64,000 nucleotides of DNA from Sphagnum compactum (GCA_965153455.1 OZ234499.1:5776515-5840514), one strand, 5' to 3'. Shown: positions 1 to 13,716, counted from the stretch's first letter. The notes: a model not told the origin generated them from the letters alone. Made by a program: numbers and translations.

Positions 1-356
1 CTCCTTCATTAAAGCGCCCATTCTGCTTACCCGACCTACCGCCTAAACTAATCTTCAATGGTGCGACTAAATCAAGCTAATTTAGGTCATTAAGGCGGGT
101 GCCTAATTTACACAGGCCTGCACATACACGATGAAAAACCTCGAGCTCTTCATTTCACCGGCCCATGTCATTGTTCTCAAGGGGCTCACCTGGTCGCCAT
201 TGCCAAGGTGCTTTACTCCTTAGAGATGTGTATGGCTTGGATTATGCAAAAATGGCATGGGGAAATGGGATTTGGTCATCTCTATTACTTAAACTTTGCA
301 TGCAAGATCTTGAAAGTGAAAGTATATATCCTATATTAAAATTAACATGTAATATT
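1..356. other. Non-coding, nothing recognised
   Basis: A 65-codon frame at 165-362 has no recognisable domain and runs into repeat family A. I see no gene. Confidence 0.5.
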
Positions 357-735
357 AACTAGTGTGGCCTGTGCTACTTGGCCCAAGTGTGAACTTTGTT
401 ACCCAACTACTTAAAAATCAAAACCTGAATTTTTATTCAATTGTCCATGTCAAAAATATTACCCAAAATTCAATAGCTCTTGCACCTTAGGTCTACAAAT
501 TATGAAATTACTTCCATAAAATCCTACTTACTCATTGAAGGCTTTTCAATAAATATCAGATAAATGTGCCCTAATTTCCTCACAATTTTTAGTTTTGAGT
601 TGATTGAATCTTCAATGACAAAATTATTCAACATTCAATAACTCTTACATCGTAAGTCCAAAAGTTCAGGAAACCACTTGGGAGCACCCGTCTACTTATC
701 ATTGAGGTCTTTCCAATGCTACCACGTGAGGGTCA
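357..735. repeat. Dispersed repeat family A, copy 1
   Basis: Shares a series of blocks with 54638-54925: AACTAGTGTGGCCTGTG, ACCCAAGTGTG-like, TTCAATTG..CAATGTC-like, AAAATTCATTA-like, and an end block resembling TTTCCAATGCTACCA. Diverged; termini and class not resolved. Confidence 0.6.
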
Positions 736-944
736 TGGTGGTTTGAGAAATCTCGACACGACAAACAAACAAACACAACAAACATCCTTCCCTAACACAT
801 AGATTAGGAGAATAGTTACATTATCTAGGAGACTTATGTGGTCTATTTTTAAAATGTAATATTCTCAATATTCAAAAGCATTCTCAATATTTGTTAGACC
901 ATTAGATGAGCATAACAATGATTCTTTAAGAACAAAATGACTAA

Positions 945-1290
945 GGCTCGCTTTAGATGGGGCCTCCGGCCCAAATTCCTAGCAACCAATTTGGACTCAT
1001 TTGAAGCAAATTGAATCCTTAGAGTTGGACCCTGCCTTGGACCTTAGCTTGGATCTCGGTTCTTCAAATCATGAGCTCTCCATTTTTAGCTCTTTATTTA
1101 TTATTATTTTTGGGTTCAAACAATTGAATTTCCTCCAAATTGGTGACTTGTAGATTTAAGGTTGATTTGCCACTTTTTTTGGTCTTTCACCCTCTGTTGA
1201 AAGGCCATGGGTCCAATTTATGTCTCTCATCCAATAGGATCGCTCTATTTCATTGGACACGGGACCTTGGACCCTCATCTAAAGTGGCCC
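945..1290. mobile_element. Tourist-like MITE, copy 1
   Basis: 346 bp flanked by TAA on both sides (942-944 and 1291-1293). The ends are inverted repeats: left GGCTCGCTTTAGATGGGGCC, right reverse complement GGGCCACTTTAGATGAGGGT. The TWA target duplication and GG-starting TIR fit the PIF/Harbinger (Tourist) group. Shares most of its length with 26087-26423. No coding. Confidence 0.8.
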
Positions 1291-1814
1291 TAAAGTTAAT
1301 AAGAGAAAGCCCTACCCGACCACTCATGGCTTACAACAAGCTGGGTTGGGCCCATTTTCGAACAACCAGACGATAAATATCTGATGGAGAAAGAGACACT
1401 GCCAAACTTTATTGTTTGTTGAATAATTTAATTAATTAATTGTTTTTCATTTCAACAGATGGAATATTCCTGGAGATTCCATAGTCTCCTTGCTTCACCC
1501 CAGAAAAAAAATAAAAAATCTTTGAAAAAAAAAGTTTGTGGGTGAAAATTTCAAAATTTCTGAAAATATTATAATTGGGGTCAAAGCTGCCAAGGTACTA
1601 TGGTAGTCTCTGGTTGAATGCAAGCTAGAGCCAAGCCCCCCCCCCAAAAAAAAGACTGGGTAGACTGGCCAATGTTAAGAGTGTGATTGGTGCCAGGTAC
1701 CTTTTTAAATTAATCCCACCAATCAGTGATAAGTATGTTATTACTTTTATCATGAAATTGTTGGGCCCCTATTGCCTCCCCTCCAGTGTTGTTTTTTTAA
1801 GGAAATTTTTTAAT

Positions 1815-1965
1815 GTAGCCAAAGTGGTGATCGTCCATAGGAAAATGTAGAAAAATGGCGATCAGTCTTGGGAAGATTTAGCCAAATATGACTACAAAAG
1901 CAGATATGAAGTATAATATTTTCTCATCAACCTTTATCTTTATGGCTAAAAACTGAAAACCAAAT
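1815..1965 (+). repeat. Dispersed repeat family B, copy 1
   Basis: Contains TGGCGATCA, GAAGATTTAGCCAAAT, a GATATGAAG block and TGGCTAAAAACTGAAAA. The same order occurs inverted at 55767-55878 and in part at 62485-62560. An extra TAGCCAAAGTGGTGATCGTCC block is echoed at about 25,290. Confidence 0.55.
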
Positions 1966-2049
1966 ATAGAAATATGGCTATTTATATCTCTCTTTTTTTT
2001 GGCTCACTTCTGGCCATTGAAACCGACCAAAATCACTTCATTTTTTGAT

Positions 2050-2313
2050 TTTTAATTTCGCCAGTGGAAAAAAAGAAAAAGAAAAGGCTGGTTGGTCTCC
2101 CCCTCCCCCCGCACACACACACGTTTTGCGAAAAGCCTGTGCGATCGAGGACCCTGCTCAGTGCCGTCGGGCTGTGAAGACGAAAGTAGGCGGAGAACTA
2201 ACGGTGCTTTGTTCGTTGTGTGTCTCGAGGCGCGCATCGGAGCTTTTCAGCAGAGTGCGATTTCCGAGCCACGAACAAGTGATATAGAAGGAGCTCCAGT
2301 GGTAAGCATCATC
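2050..2313 (+). promoter_or_regulatory. Probable 5'UTR / core promoter region of the NDPK gene
   Basis: This stretch is much richer in G+C and CpG than the DNA around it and has a C/T patch at about 2097-2110. It contains no ATG in any frame before the NDPK start, which suits a leader. An AT-rich TATA-like stretch lies at about 1978-1988. The exact transcription start cannot be read from sequence. Confidence 0.4.
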
Positions 2314-5300
2314 ATGATGTGGCCTCGTCTCGCAGCGTCTGCAGCCGTTCGTGCCGCCGCTAGGGCAGCGCGTCGACCTTCTCTTACCTCAGGTACTTGT
2401 TATCATCCACAGGTCTGCTTATCCATTCCTGTTTTTCCATTGCACTTGCCGAAAATCGAGAGGATAAGAGCAGCTTCATTTTGAAGTCTCCTTTCCACCA
2501 CCTACTTCTCTTCTATTTTTTTGTTGTTGTTGTTGTTGTTTTCTCTGATTTGTGTTGTTATCAATGTTGCCGAACGGTTGTTTCTGATTCTTTTCTCATG
2601 CAGTCGTAGTACATTCAGGAATCTGTTCTGGCATTTTTGCTCAGTTGATCCGGCGGTGATGCAGCATACATGATGATGATGTTGATGTCAGATCTGCGTG
2701 CTGCGTAGCTTGAAATTTGTCAGGGCAGTAAGTGGTGCTTGCTTTTTGTTGAGCTATTTTTCTGCTGCCTCATCGGTCCCGTTTAGTTCAATGCGGGCGC
2801 TGTGGCTTGTCGGTGACTTTGGTCCAGTCATGGTGTAATTTCTTTGTCGTGAGTTAGCTTGCCAGGAAGTAGCAGCATATGCGTCTCTGCGTATTGATGA
2901 TTTCAAGGAGTTTTGAGGTGATTTTGTGCTGTTCGTGACCTAGATCTTGATAGTCATGACTGATAACGAATGCGGACAAGGCATGGATTCGGTTCTGGAT
3001 GATTTATAATTTCTCAGGGGCCTTGTTGTCTGGACAATGTCTTTTGATGCTCACCTCACTCGCAGCAAGGTGATGCCTCTGCTGTCTGGATAAGGATCTG
3101 TACAGAGTTTGTGATGGTGGTGGAAGCTTTGCCTGGGATCTGAATGGAGTCAGATTCGGCTGATCCATTTCCCCCTTCTACACTGTTGGTCAATTCTCCT
3201 TTTCAATGGCCAGCATTCTGAATGCAGTTGGGATCTGGTGTTTATAAGTGACATTGGTTGACAGATTCTCTGTGGTTGTTAAGTGCTTGTTTTCAAGTTC
3301 TTTGATATTTGTGTCTACTGAAGGATTGTATTGTACATAGATTTTCTTGTATCCAAAAATATGATCCCTTTGTTTGTGAGTTCAGTAGTCGTTTTGCATC
3401 TTGAAATTGGTTAATAGCTCCTCTTGGACCCTTTTAAAGTACCTGGTTCAGGTTTTATGTTCATGTCATGTTCTTCCCAAGGACTGCACATAGTTGCAAA
3501 TGTGATTCCTTTGCTTGTGTTGAGCTGCTCTTGATTTATATTGGTGGTCTATAGATTGTAAGCTACTCTCCAGGTTTACTAAAGCAGGAAAGCAGAAGTA
3601 GACTGGTTCAAGAAGAAGGGTTGATTCCAGTACATCCATAAATGTTTAAAGGTCAAATGGTAGGATGGAGATAATTGAGTTCTCTACTTTGACATCAGAT
3701 GGCTTCCACAAAGAATAACAAACCTTCTTGTGACTGAAAATTGGAACATGGATTTGAGAAGGTAAAAACGTAATAGCTTCAATTGTAAGGATCAAGATTG
3801 TGCACGGGTTGAAGTTTTGCAAAAATGTAGCTTGCTTGGTTTTTTCGAGCCACGAACTGTACACTTGGCTTGAAAGCCATAGAATTAGTTTTTGTGTAGA
3901 GAATAGAGAATACTGCTATTTGTAATGTGTACCAGACCTCTGAACTTATGGTTAAATGGCTGCAGAAGGAAGAACTTTACTGGCAGCAGCTGTATGCAAG
4001 GGTAGTCCTGCAAATGCTGGAAGCATTGTGCGGGCATTGGCAGACACCAACACAGGCTACAGCAGATGGTTTCCTGCTGCAATCTTCCTACCTGCTGCTG
4101 GTTAGTGTTATATGCCATCTCTGTCATGAATTTGTGGGGCCCAAATGCAGTCTTCTGCAGTCAATACACCATGAACACTCTTGATGTCTAGGGTCGCTGG
4201 AAAGAGATATAAGTTTGGAGGTTTTGGTCACTATGCAAAGTTGATGTTTGGAATGCCTAACTCTCACTGTCTAAATTCTAGTTTCAAGGAGCTGGTTGCA
4301 AATGAGGGGAAGTGAAAAATTCTCTTTGGTTCTGTCTCCACGAGGATGCTACTATTTTAGTAACTATCCATAAACGCTAACTCACAATGGTTAGAAAGAG
4401 TTTGCAGGAAATCCTGCACCATGATGGATATCAAATTGCTGAACACAGATATTCTAACATCAATACTGTGGGTTGGATCTGCAGTATTTATGGTTCAAGA
4501 TCCAACATTGAATGCTGCAGAGGTAAATGGTATTGTATTCTTTTGGCATATTGCTTCCCTGATTAGCATGCTAAAAGAACTGCAATATATTGCCAGATAA
4601 CTGGTGCAGGGGGGATGTGACGAGATTCTCTGGACTAACCATGTAAAGTGCAACATCTTTGTGGTTTCTGATAGCTGGAGCGCACTTTCATTGCAATTAA
4701 ACCAGATGGTGTTCAGCGTGGCCTGGTAGGTGTTAGCTAGCCTCACTATTTAGTTACATTATTTGACAAATTGCAGAGTTTGGGCATCACCACTGTCAAT
4801 TTAAATGTGTGTGGATATCACATTATTTTAAACTAGCTGTCAGCCAATTGACAACTGTTTGCCTTTGTTACCTCTTACAGATCTCAGAAATCATTGGTAG
4901 ATTTGAGCGCAAGGGATACAAGCTGGTGGCAATCAAGCTTGTGATTCCTACAAAGGAATTTGCTGCTCAGCATTATGATGACCTGAAAGCGCGTCCCTTC
5001 TTCAATAGCTTATGCAACTTCCTCAGCTCTGGTCCTGTGGTTGCCATGGTGAGTGTTCCTGGTCCTCACCTTTTTGGGACGCAAATATCTTAATCAGCCA
5101 GGAGGGTGGAGTATGCATTCTTGAGGTTCTTAAAGTTGAAAACTGTTCAAACAGGTTATATGGAAGATAATGAAAATAACTGAAATGTCCCAACCCCTTG
5201 AAACCTTGATTATTGAGAAGAGATGTCACCATCTGATTCTTTGTTTCCATAAACAGGTCCTTCCATTCTGAACCTTCCCAGTGTCTTGGATGGTTCCATT

Positions 5301-7399
5301 GGCTCTGTAGAAGGATTTTTCCATCTGTCTTTTTAGCTTGAAATTTGTTCAGGGATATTTCAATCATAAGGATATTGGAAGGGCTTAAGACTTCTCTGAG
5401 AGTTCCGGTTAATTTTAAACATTGAATTTACTACTTTCTGAATTTTAATAAATCGTTATCATGGCCATGTAACTACAGCTGACCTAGACATTCTTTTAAG
5501 CACTAGTATAATTGGACTATTTCTTAGAGGTATTAAGTCTACAAGGTACTCTCAGCTTTGCCAATGATAGCTCATTCACATTCATTGTCAAGATATCATT
5601 CACTTAGTTGGATCCTTTCAACTCTTTGAAGTTGTTGATTCCATTTTCTTGAAATATGTGAGGATTGACATTTATTTTGACTTTCTTTACAAAGATCCTC
5701 AGCCACGATACGCTAGTATTAACAGGACTTGCATGCTATGTATCTTGATACTGGATTCTGAGTATTGACCATCAGCTTTCCATATTCTTAAGGTGCTGTA
5801 GTTCCTAGGATCTCTTCATCTTCATCATTCAATTTATTGCTTTTCAATTTTTACTAGAATGAACTTGGGAATTGTTCAATGAAGTGAGATTGGTCTTTGG
5901 ATTTTGAGCAGTTGGAATCTTCAAATTGATTCCTTCAGGGGCTTTTTAATTCTAAGTGGGGAGTTTTTTGAGTCATTTGATGGTAAATCAACTCCAATTT
6001 CTTCTCTTTTCTTGTACTTTTCCCTTTTTGGTCTTTTGTCTCTTTTGTGTTTTCCTTGGTTCTCCTTCATCTCTTCTTTTCTGGTTTTTGTTGCCTCTGT
6101 GTGCTCACCAGTCTGATGGCTGAGGTTTCCCAATATTTGCGGATTTGTTACATGCATTTATTACAGGTTGCTCAAATGCGAAGTATGTAGGGTTGTTGAT
6201 ATGTATTGGATGTATATGTGTAAGAGGTATCTTTGAAACTGGACACTCTTGATAGACTCAAATGAGAAATCAGTATCAGGGCTGTTGAACTGTTGAAACA
6301 AGGCTAAGCAACTACTGTCAACTAGCACATGGGCAAGAAGGCTGGGTCTCTTTTATCATTTTGAAACTGGCCAAGCTTTTGGTCATATTGTGTTCTTTCA
6401 ATGCCAACTGTCAAACACTGAATGAGAAGTTGATTATTGTTGTGCAGGTATGGGAAGGGCAGGGAGTGATTAAGTATGGGCGAAAGTTGATTGGTGCCAC
6501 AAGCCCTCAAGCCTCAGAGCCTGGTACAATCCGAGGAGACCTTTGTGTGCAGGTGTCCAGGTTGGTCCCTCTCAAATTCAGATTACTTTTTACCAGTTTG
6601 CAATTGTAACAAATTGGATGTCCTCAAGCTACCACAGCACTGAAACTGCTCTTATATCTGAATGATGAAATCTGAATAAGACAGTATTCCCTGGATTACA
6701 AAACCACTGGGTTACATTCTTGGAAAAGGAAAGGCATCCATAACAATTCACTGGGCAGCATGACAGCTCCCCATTCATCTGTAGTGAAGCAAAAGTAGTA
6801 TGCCACTGCACTGCAGTAAGAAATAGGTCAACCAGCATGGGTCTGGGGCTTTTATGGTTTCAAGCTGCATCAATTAGACTCAAATCCAACATGCTTGGAG
6901 TGAAGTTGGGTGCATGGAGCCAGCATCTTCTTGGAGGCAGGTGCTTGGTTTCGGAGTTTGAGACTAAAAAAGATCTTAAGTGCCTCTTAGAAGTGACATG
7001 GTTTCTAAGGAAGCAAGGGGGTATAACTGTACCTCCTCATTTGGCACCAATGTCATCCAGGGGAGGAGGTTGGGCAGGGATTCAAAGACCTGTATTTTTC
7101 AAAGCATACAGGTACAGAGCCAAGAAGGGTTCAGAATGACAGGGATAAAGCCATCTCCTTGCCAACATGGTTTCAGGAAATTTCCTCCTGCAGAATCGTT
7201 TAGGGTAATCAGCCTGATATACTGTGTAGTTTCTGTTTCTTACTATATGATGTCTGCATGGCATTTGGGCTGGGACAACAGGAACATCATCCATGGTAGT
7301 GATGGGCCAGAGACTGCTGTAGCAGAAATAGGGTTGTGGTTCAAACCCGAAGAGCTCGTTAATTACACCCACAATGCTGAGAAGTGGCTGTATGAATGA
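2314..7399 (+). CDS. NDPK3-like: Organelle-targeted nucleoside diphosphate kinase (NDPK3-like), 7 exons
   Basis: Transfers the gamma-phosphate of ATP to nucleoside diphosphates through a phosphohistidine. Exons: 2314-2392, 3966-4100, 4485-4522, 4675-4725, 4881-5048, 6448-6560 and 7282-7399. All introns are GT-AG and phases match, giving 702 nt or 233 aa, close to plant NDPK3 (about 238 aa). Residues 1-30 are Arg/Ala-rich with almost no acidic residues, like a mitochondrial or plastid presequence. A hydrophobic stretch at about 61-75 resembles the intermembrane-space or lumen sorting segment of type III NDPKs. The kinase domain starts at Leu85-Glu86, with KPDGVQRG at 93-100, RPFF in exon 5, and the catalytic His199 in the NIIHGSD motif that opens exon 7. 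The start is the first in-frame ATG; a second ATG follows directly. No ATG occurs in the roughly 260 nt upstream. The family call is firm; the compartment is inferred from the family. Confidence 0.95.
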
Positions 7400-7522
7400 G
7401 ATGCGGTATCTTGCATATTTCCCAGGTTTGCTACCATAAACAGGCTAATATAGTAACTCTTCTAGCTTCAAGATGTGCATAAATCAGCATGTTTGTGAGA
7501 CTGACATGACTTCACATGAGCT

Positions 7523-7528
7523 AATAAA
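7523..7528 (+). terminator. Candidate poly(A) signal of the NDPK gene
   Basis: A canonical AATAAA hexamer lies about 124 nt after the NDPK stop codon, a usual distance for a plant 3'UTR. Placement is by eye only. Confidence 0.4.
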
Positions 7529-8588
7529 GTACATTCAGTTATAAAAGAATTCCTTACCTAGTGTAACTCCCAAGGTTGAGACGATCAGACCATTATAAGA
7601 GAAATAGCATGGTGGCCACAAGCTGTGTTTGATGGCTTTCAGGGGCTTTTATCTGAGCATGCAGACTCCACCCACAAGAGATGATGTGGACATTTGCAAC
7701 TGCTGTATTAGTGCTGTTTAAATTTGTTGGAATGTAGTACTGAGCTGAAACATGGACACCCAAAAGAACCCAAAGAAGATGGAATTGGGAAGAAGCAAAG
7801 GGTCTCTTTTCCATGCACATTCTTGTTGTGAATTTGCAGGTACTCACACTTCAGTGTTTGTGGTCAAGTTGGTCAATGTTGTTTACACTTGGTTATATCC
7901 TTACAAAACCATGATTGAGTGAAAACATCATCAAAACAATGACGTCTATGCATTTGCTGTGGAGAAGAGAAATGCATTTGATTCAATTCGGCAGTGAAAA
8001 GTTTTGGGAAAGATTTGAACTTTCAATAATGTCAATAACAATTACCAGTCATGTACTTGATATAAATGTGTGTTGAACATGGTAGAGATTGGAATTGAGG
8101 CATTTCTGGTGATTTCACAAGTGAACAAATCTTTCTATTTATGAGCTAACAATTATTTCAATGCTGAATGTCATTTTGCAAAAATATAGTAGAATAGAAT
8201 GAAAGCATGAAGTGGCCCCAAAGGCCCATCATAAGGTTTGAAGGTAACTTTTCAATATGACTTTTTATGGAAAACTTGGAAGCTTTGGGTGCATTCCCTC
8301 GTTCTTTGTAGTGGCACAAGCGGGCCTTTGGAGACCTCCATGATAAGACCAATGTTTTTTTAGTGTTGTTTGATTATTAATTTAAAAACCTAACCTATGT
8401 ATATTGATAAGACATTCCTTATTTTAAGTCCAAGAAAAGATATGTATCCAAAAAAATTTCAATTTATTATAGAGGCTGGTTACACATTCAACTTTTTTTT
8501 CTTCCTTAGGCAATATGAATAGGCTGGTTTTCAACTTTGAAACATGAAGGATAGGCATAAAAAATTTCCATTTTTGGTTCATTAACAA

Positions 8589-8762
8589 GTTTTTTTTGCA
8601 AGAGTACAATATAGCCTATAAGCACAAAAGCGCTAGGAACAAAATCTAAAATAAAGTAACTTATGGGGAATTGAACCTCAATTCTTTGGAGAACTCTACC
8701 CAATTGCAAAACAAGTTACCTACTTCAACTATGTGCCCACAAACCCATCCTAGCCCCACACA
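8589..8762 (-). mobile_element. Probable tRNA-derived SINE
   Basis: On the minus strand an A-box-like TAGTTGAAGTAGGTAAC (8731-8715) and a perfect B-box-like GGTTCAATTCC (8677-8667) are spaced as in pol III promoters. The body ends in an A8 tract (T-run at 8590-8597). Flanking direct repeats ATTAACAA (8581-8588) and ATTAACCA (8763-8770) match at 7 of 8, as expected for a target duplication. About 174 bp, non-coding. Confidence 0.55.
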
Positions 8763-9034
8763 ATTAACCACTATCAAAGTGCAACTATTCAATAGTTAAC
8801 TTCTTCTATAAGTTGTAGCTTTCCTCTACCAAAGAATGTTCCATTGTCATGTAATTTTCAAATTTGAATTCAACTTGCAATTCAATTGTAAGTCATTCAT
8901 CACAAACTTCCAATATCACAAAATTTCAATAGAATTAGTGTGAAAAAAATCGTAAAACAACGTCTTTGTAAAATTTATGAGTTTCAAAATGTAAAAATGG
9001 CACAAAAAAAAAAAAAAAAAAAAAAACCCTAAAC

Positions 9035-9036
<2 letters not shown>

Positions 9037-9076
<40 letters not shown>
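9037..9076. repeat. (AT)20 microsatellite, preceded by A23
   Basis: An A23 run at 9004-9026 and a CCCTAAACCC spacer precede 20 perfect AT units. The spacer is a plant-telomere-like heptamer seen once only. Confidence 0.95.
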
Positions 9077-9078
<2 letters not shown>

Positions 9079-12000
9079 TACATGAATGATGTATCTTTTT
9101 AACTTGTGATGTTTTGATGTGAAATACGTATGATTTACATTATAACTAAATCCATGCAATTATCGTAATGTAATTTTACATAAAATTATACATTTTTTTG
9201 GTATTAAACATGAACATTCATGTATGTCATTCAAAATCAATATTTTATTTATTTGAATATTTAAGATATTGAATATAAATCTCGTTCATATTACCATAAC
9301 ACAAATTTCACATGAAATTTGTATAAACTTACGAAGCCTGGTAAGTTTGTGATGTTGAACCAATTTTTAATTGGTCATAATGATAATTCAAGGCATGTTC
9401 TCCACATATAAGTGATAGTGACTTAAATTTGTCAACACTCCAAGACAAAAACACATTCATTTCATATTTGTGAACTCAAGATTCCAAAGGTTTGTTTGAC
9501 AAAAAAGTCCACATTTGAAAATTAGCCTTGATGGATTTGCTACCTAGCAAGTGGATATGCACATATAGATGGGAAAGCATATAACCTCCTAAAGAGAGAT
9601 AATTCTATAGTAGCAAGTGCAAGCTCGAAAACTTCTATCTATGAAGGAAGGTAGTTTAGTTTGTTTTGTTTTGTTTTGTTTTGTAATTATGAGATCCATT
9701 CAACCGGAATGCTTCAAATCATGTTCTTGGTGTCTTTGGAAAGCTCTCGATGAGGAGGGCTACATGGGCTTGGTTCCATGATGTGTGGACTTGTAGTGCA
9801 AAGGTTTTTGAATATTGAATGATTTTTTCATTGAAAATTAAATTATTTCGTAGCTGAAAGTTTTGGAAGAATTGAAATGTGCTTTTGGTGTCATTGCAAA
9901 GATCTTGATAAACATGATTTAATGGAATTTATTTGGTAAGATTTGGATTTAGAATGTGGGAGATATTGATTTCCAAGTGATTTTTGCCATTGAAAATCCA
10001 AATAAAATTTTAAAAACCAGGTTTTGGAAGGAAAAATCAGTTGAGGACATAGTAACATTTGGACCAATGGCATAGGCCACACTAATTTCAATTGAAACTT
10101 TACACCAAACTAATTTTCCTCAAGATCGTCACCTAGAACAAATTGATGTTGTAAATGCATTGATAGTAATTGATCAAAACATGCCATCATAAGACACATT
10201 GCCAAGTTGCAAATGCATGTTGTCAATGTTTGAGATTGAGGTTCTAAAGGCATCCAAGTGGGGGAGTTGATGCATCTTTATTAATTATGCCAACACTTTC
10301 AATAACATAAAATTCCTTTTCTTTAGCCATCGAAGATACAAACACCTTATCACAAAAGACCAACAATGTAGATAAGTTAAGACCACATTGACATTCAAAC
10401 TTCCCCAAAGGATTTTATTTTTATGGAAGTTGAAAATTTTGAAATTCACCTTTTGTTTGAAAATGCAAGCGATGAACTCAAGTTTTTCAATTTGCCAAGC
10501 CATGAACTCCATGTTCACTTGAGCATGGCTTGCAAGAAAACAAACAAATCGACATATGGTGTGAGGTAGACTCATAGTAGATGCCAATGTAAAACAAAGC
10601 AACAAAAACATGAAAACCTTTGCATTACAAATTAAAGTTGAATTGCATCACACATTTAAAACAAAACAAAAACAAAACAAAAATTTCAAAAACTCACATG
10701 CTTCAAAGTGTGAAGGAGCAAACATTAAGGATGACCCTAAAAGTTTTATCCATATTTAGCCATTATGCATATTGATATCTATTTTTTTGGAAGCTTGACC
10801 CACATTTGATAAAACTAGGATGGAGCAAAGCTCTTCATAAACATCTTTTGATCACATCAATTACACAAACTTAATAAAAAAAAGCAGTTAGTGGAGTTAA
10901 AGCTAGAATTTAGACGTGGGCTTACCACAAATTCACATTAGATTCATCACAACCTAGACCCATAAGAGAGACCACTCACATCTTTACAATATATTTTATA
11001 GGTCACTTCAACACCTACATCAAGTGATAAATTTTTTAAGACTTTTGGGTTTCATTTGTAAGTTTTAAACAAATGGTGTTTCAAAATTTCAAATGTCCAT
11101 GTAATTTTATCATAACACAACTAAATGGGACATGTGATCACATTTACTTATAATACTTGAAAAGATTTTTTTTCAATGTTGTATCAACTTCCAATTTGGA
11201 CATGATTTGTTTCTTTAAAGGGTGAAAACATAGTTAGGGGGACAATTTGGACTATCACAATTACAATGTTTTTGGATTGTAAATGAACTTAAAATCTAAA
11301 GCCATATTCAACTTTAATATTATCATTTGAAAAATTATCCATGTTGCAATAGATTTTAATGATAATCACATTAAAAAATATGGTTGAATTTAAAGAAAAT
11401 TGTGAACTCATAATGAACTTTTGAAATGATGACATTGCATTAGTCACACAAACAAAATGAAAAATGTGAACTCAAATACTATCAAAGTAATGTCACAATT
11501 TTAAAAAATAGATCACCATTAAATGAAAATTTTAAAATTAATATGCAATGAACTTTCCCAATATAACAAAATTATGATTCTTTATAAATTTATAATGCCA
11601 TGAATTTGATCATTCATTTATAGTCCATTTCACATTGAAATATCAAAGCTTTCACATGGATTTTTGGATCAATCACATGTTTAATGATATCTATAAGGTG
11701 GCCTACCAATATTTTTGACTAAAAACATAGGAGATAATTGTAAGATATAGTTTAATAATTATTATAATTGTAAGAATTTTAACTAGTGTCAGACGTGGAC
11801 TTTTCAAAATGTCAAAATCAAGCCATTTAACCATGCTTTTACCCTAAATAACCTTTAAACATGTGGGACACTTTACAATGATTGGAAACATTTGAAACAT
11901 TTTTTGTTTTAATTCTTCAAATGGCCATAATTTTTAACCATTATGTTTATTTTGGCATTGAGATCCCATACATTGTAACTTGCATTGATATCTTTGTGGA

Positions 12001-13716
12001 AGGTTAAAATAATTTGAGTTGGAAAAGATTTAATCTTCAAATCATTGTATGAACATTCAAAACTCCTTGAAAATCCCAACTCCCAACTCTCAAAATTGGA
12101 GTTCAAATTTGGAGTTTTAAAAATGCCTCTTGATTTTCACTTACTACGGGAGTTTGTTTGCATTCTTTTTGCATTGACCCCAAATCTTGGCTCCATTTGC
12201 TTGCCCAATCCTAACTTGAAAGTTTTTGGTTTATTTTCTTTAGAGACAAACACTTATTGTCTAGGGTTGGTTACACACCCAAGTAAAGGTCACAACACAA
12301 TGGATAATTGGACACATGTTGTCGTGGTTTGAAAATATAATGAACTGAATAATTAATATCTTGACTTAAAAATTGAACTTTTCAATGAATCAATATCATC
12401 ACCATCAACCTATTGCTATATAAATTTGAACAATGGTTGATGATTTTCCAACAAATTATTAAAAGTTTGGGACCATTTCAAAAAGGTTATTGATGGAGCA
12501 TTTTGAAGTTAAATCGAATATATATTTTAACTTATTGAATTTGGGCAATTTTCAATGGATCATGTGGAAGTCTTGAAGAAAAATTCATAATTTGTTGATG
12601 TGTTAATCTTTCCATGATCATGAAAATTTGTTATAAGGATAGAAATACTAGGATTTTAATGTTAAGAGGTGAGTTGCTAAAAAGAACACATTGCCATAAT
12701 TCGATATTTGGTGAACTATCATTGACGCATGAAGGATTAGACATACATTTTCATGAAATTGGGATGAGGTTACCTTGATAAGAAAGAGATTGGTTAACCA
12801 TAGGTTAAATGGTTAATATCCTATAAGTTTGATAGCAATTTGTTGAATGTGAACATAACATATTCAACTAATAAATGCTTATCACTATATGTTCACCCAT
12901 AATATTTTTGATTGAAAAAGAAATCATTGAGCAAAGAGAATAAATGTGCAAGGTTTGTAGTTGTGATAACTTAAAAGTTAGAAAAAATTCTTATGTCACA
13001 AGTATTTGACAGCAAGGAGACTAGAATTAATTAAATGGAGTATTGTTGAAAAAAATAACATATAGTTCGAAAGGATTATTTGTTTTTGAAAAAATAAAAA
13101 TACTACTATTTACTACCAAGTGCCGAATCCACATAACTTTTTATTAACTTTGTTTTGTTACTCCTTTGGTTGTTTGTGGAAAATTTGATTGATTATTGAA
13201 TGTTTTTTAGAGATTTGGAAAACTATCCAATAGTTCAAGATGTATTTATGATAAACTACCAATAGGTTTAAATCACATGTTGAGATTGAAATGTCATGAA
13301 ACTTAAATATTTCTATCAAATGAAGTTATTATATATGAAATTAAGGTTGGGTAGGTATTGGCTTTTGAACATACAAGCTAAAACTAGTATTGGATCTTTT
13401 CAATAACTTCATACCCGCATGGCACTAGTATTAGAATTTCTTTAAAAAATCATACCAATCTATTAGTGGTATGTAATCTTGTTTAAATGTTTCATACTAG
13501 CTTGATCTTGGTATTAAGGCCCAAGGCTGATTTTTGGTTGGTATGTAGTAGCTAAATACTTAATATTTAGATTGTTATAACCTTGTTATTAAATTGGTAT
13601 TATCTCAAGTCCCTACAAAATATGTATTGGTACAAGGCTTGTATTGCCTCTTAGGTCACACCAATTTGGTAATTGCTTATTTCACCAACTCTGGTTGAAA
13701 GTTGAAACCAAGAACA

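Noticed and set aside
2092-2313. N-terminal extension of the NDPK protein
   Set aside because: The longer frame has no ATG upstream of 2314; the region is better read as leader.
9026-9036. Telomere-like CCCTAAACCC (also GGGTTTAGGG at 21,960 and 26,976)
   Set aside because: One or two heptamer units only; no array, so chance or minor interstitial debris.
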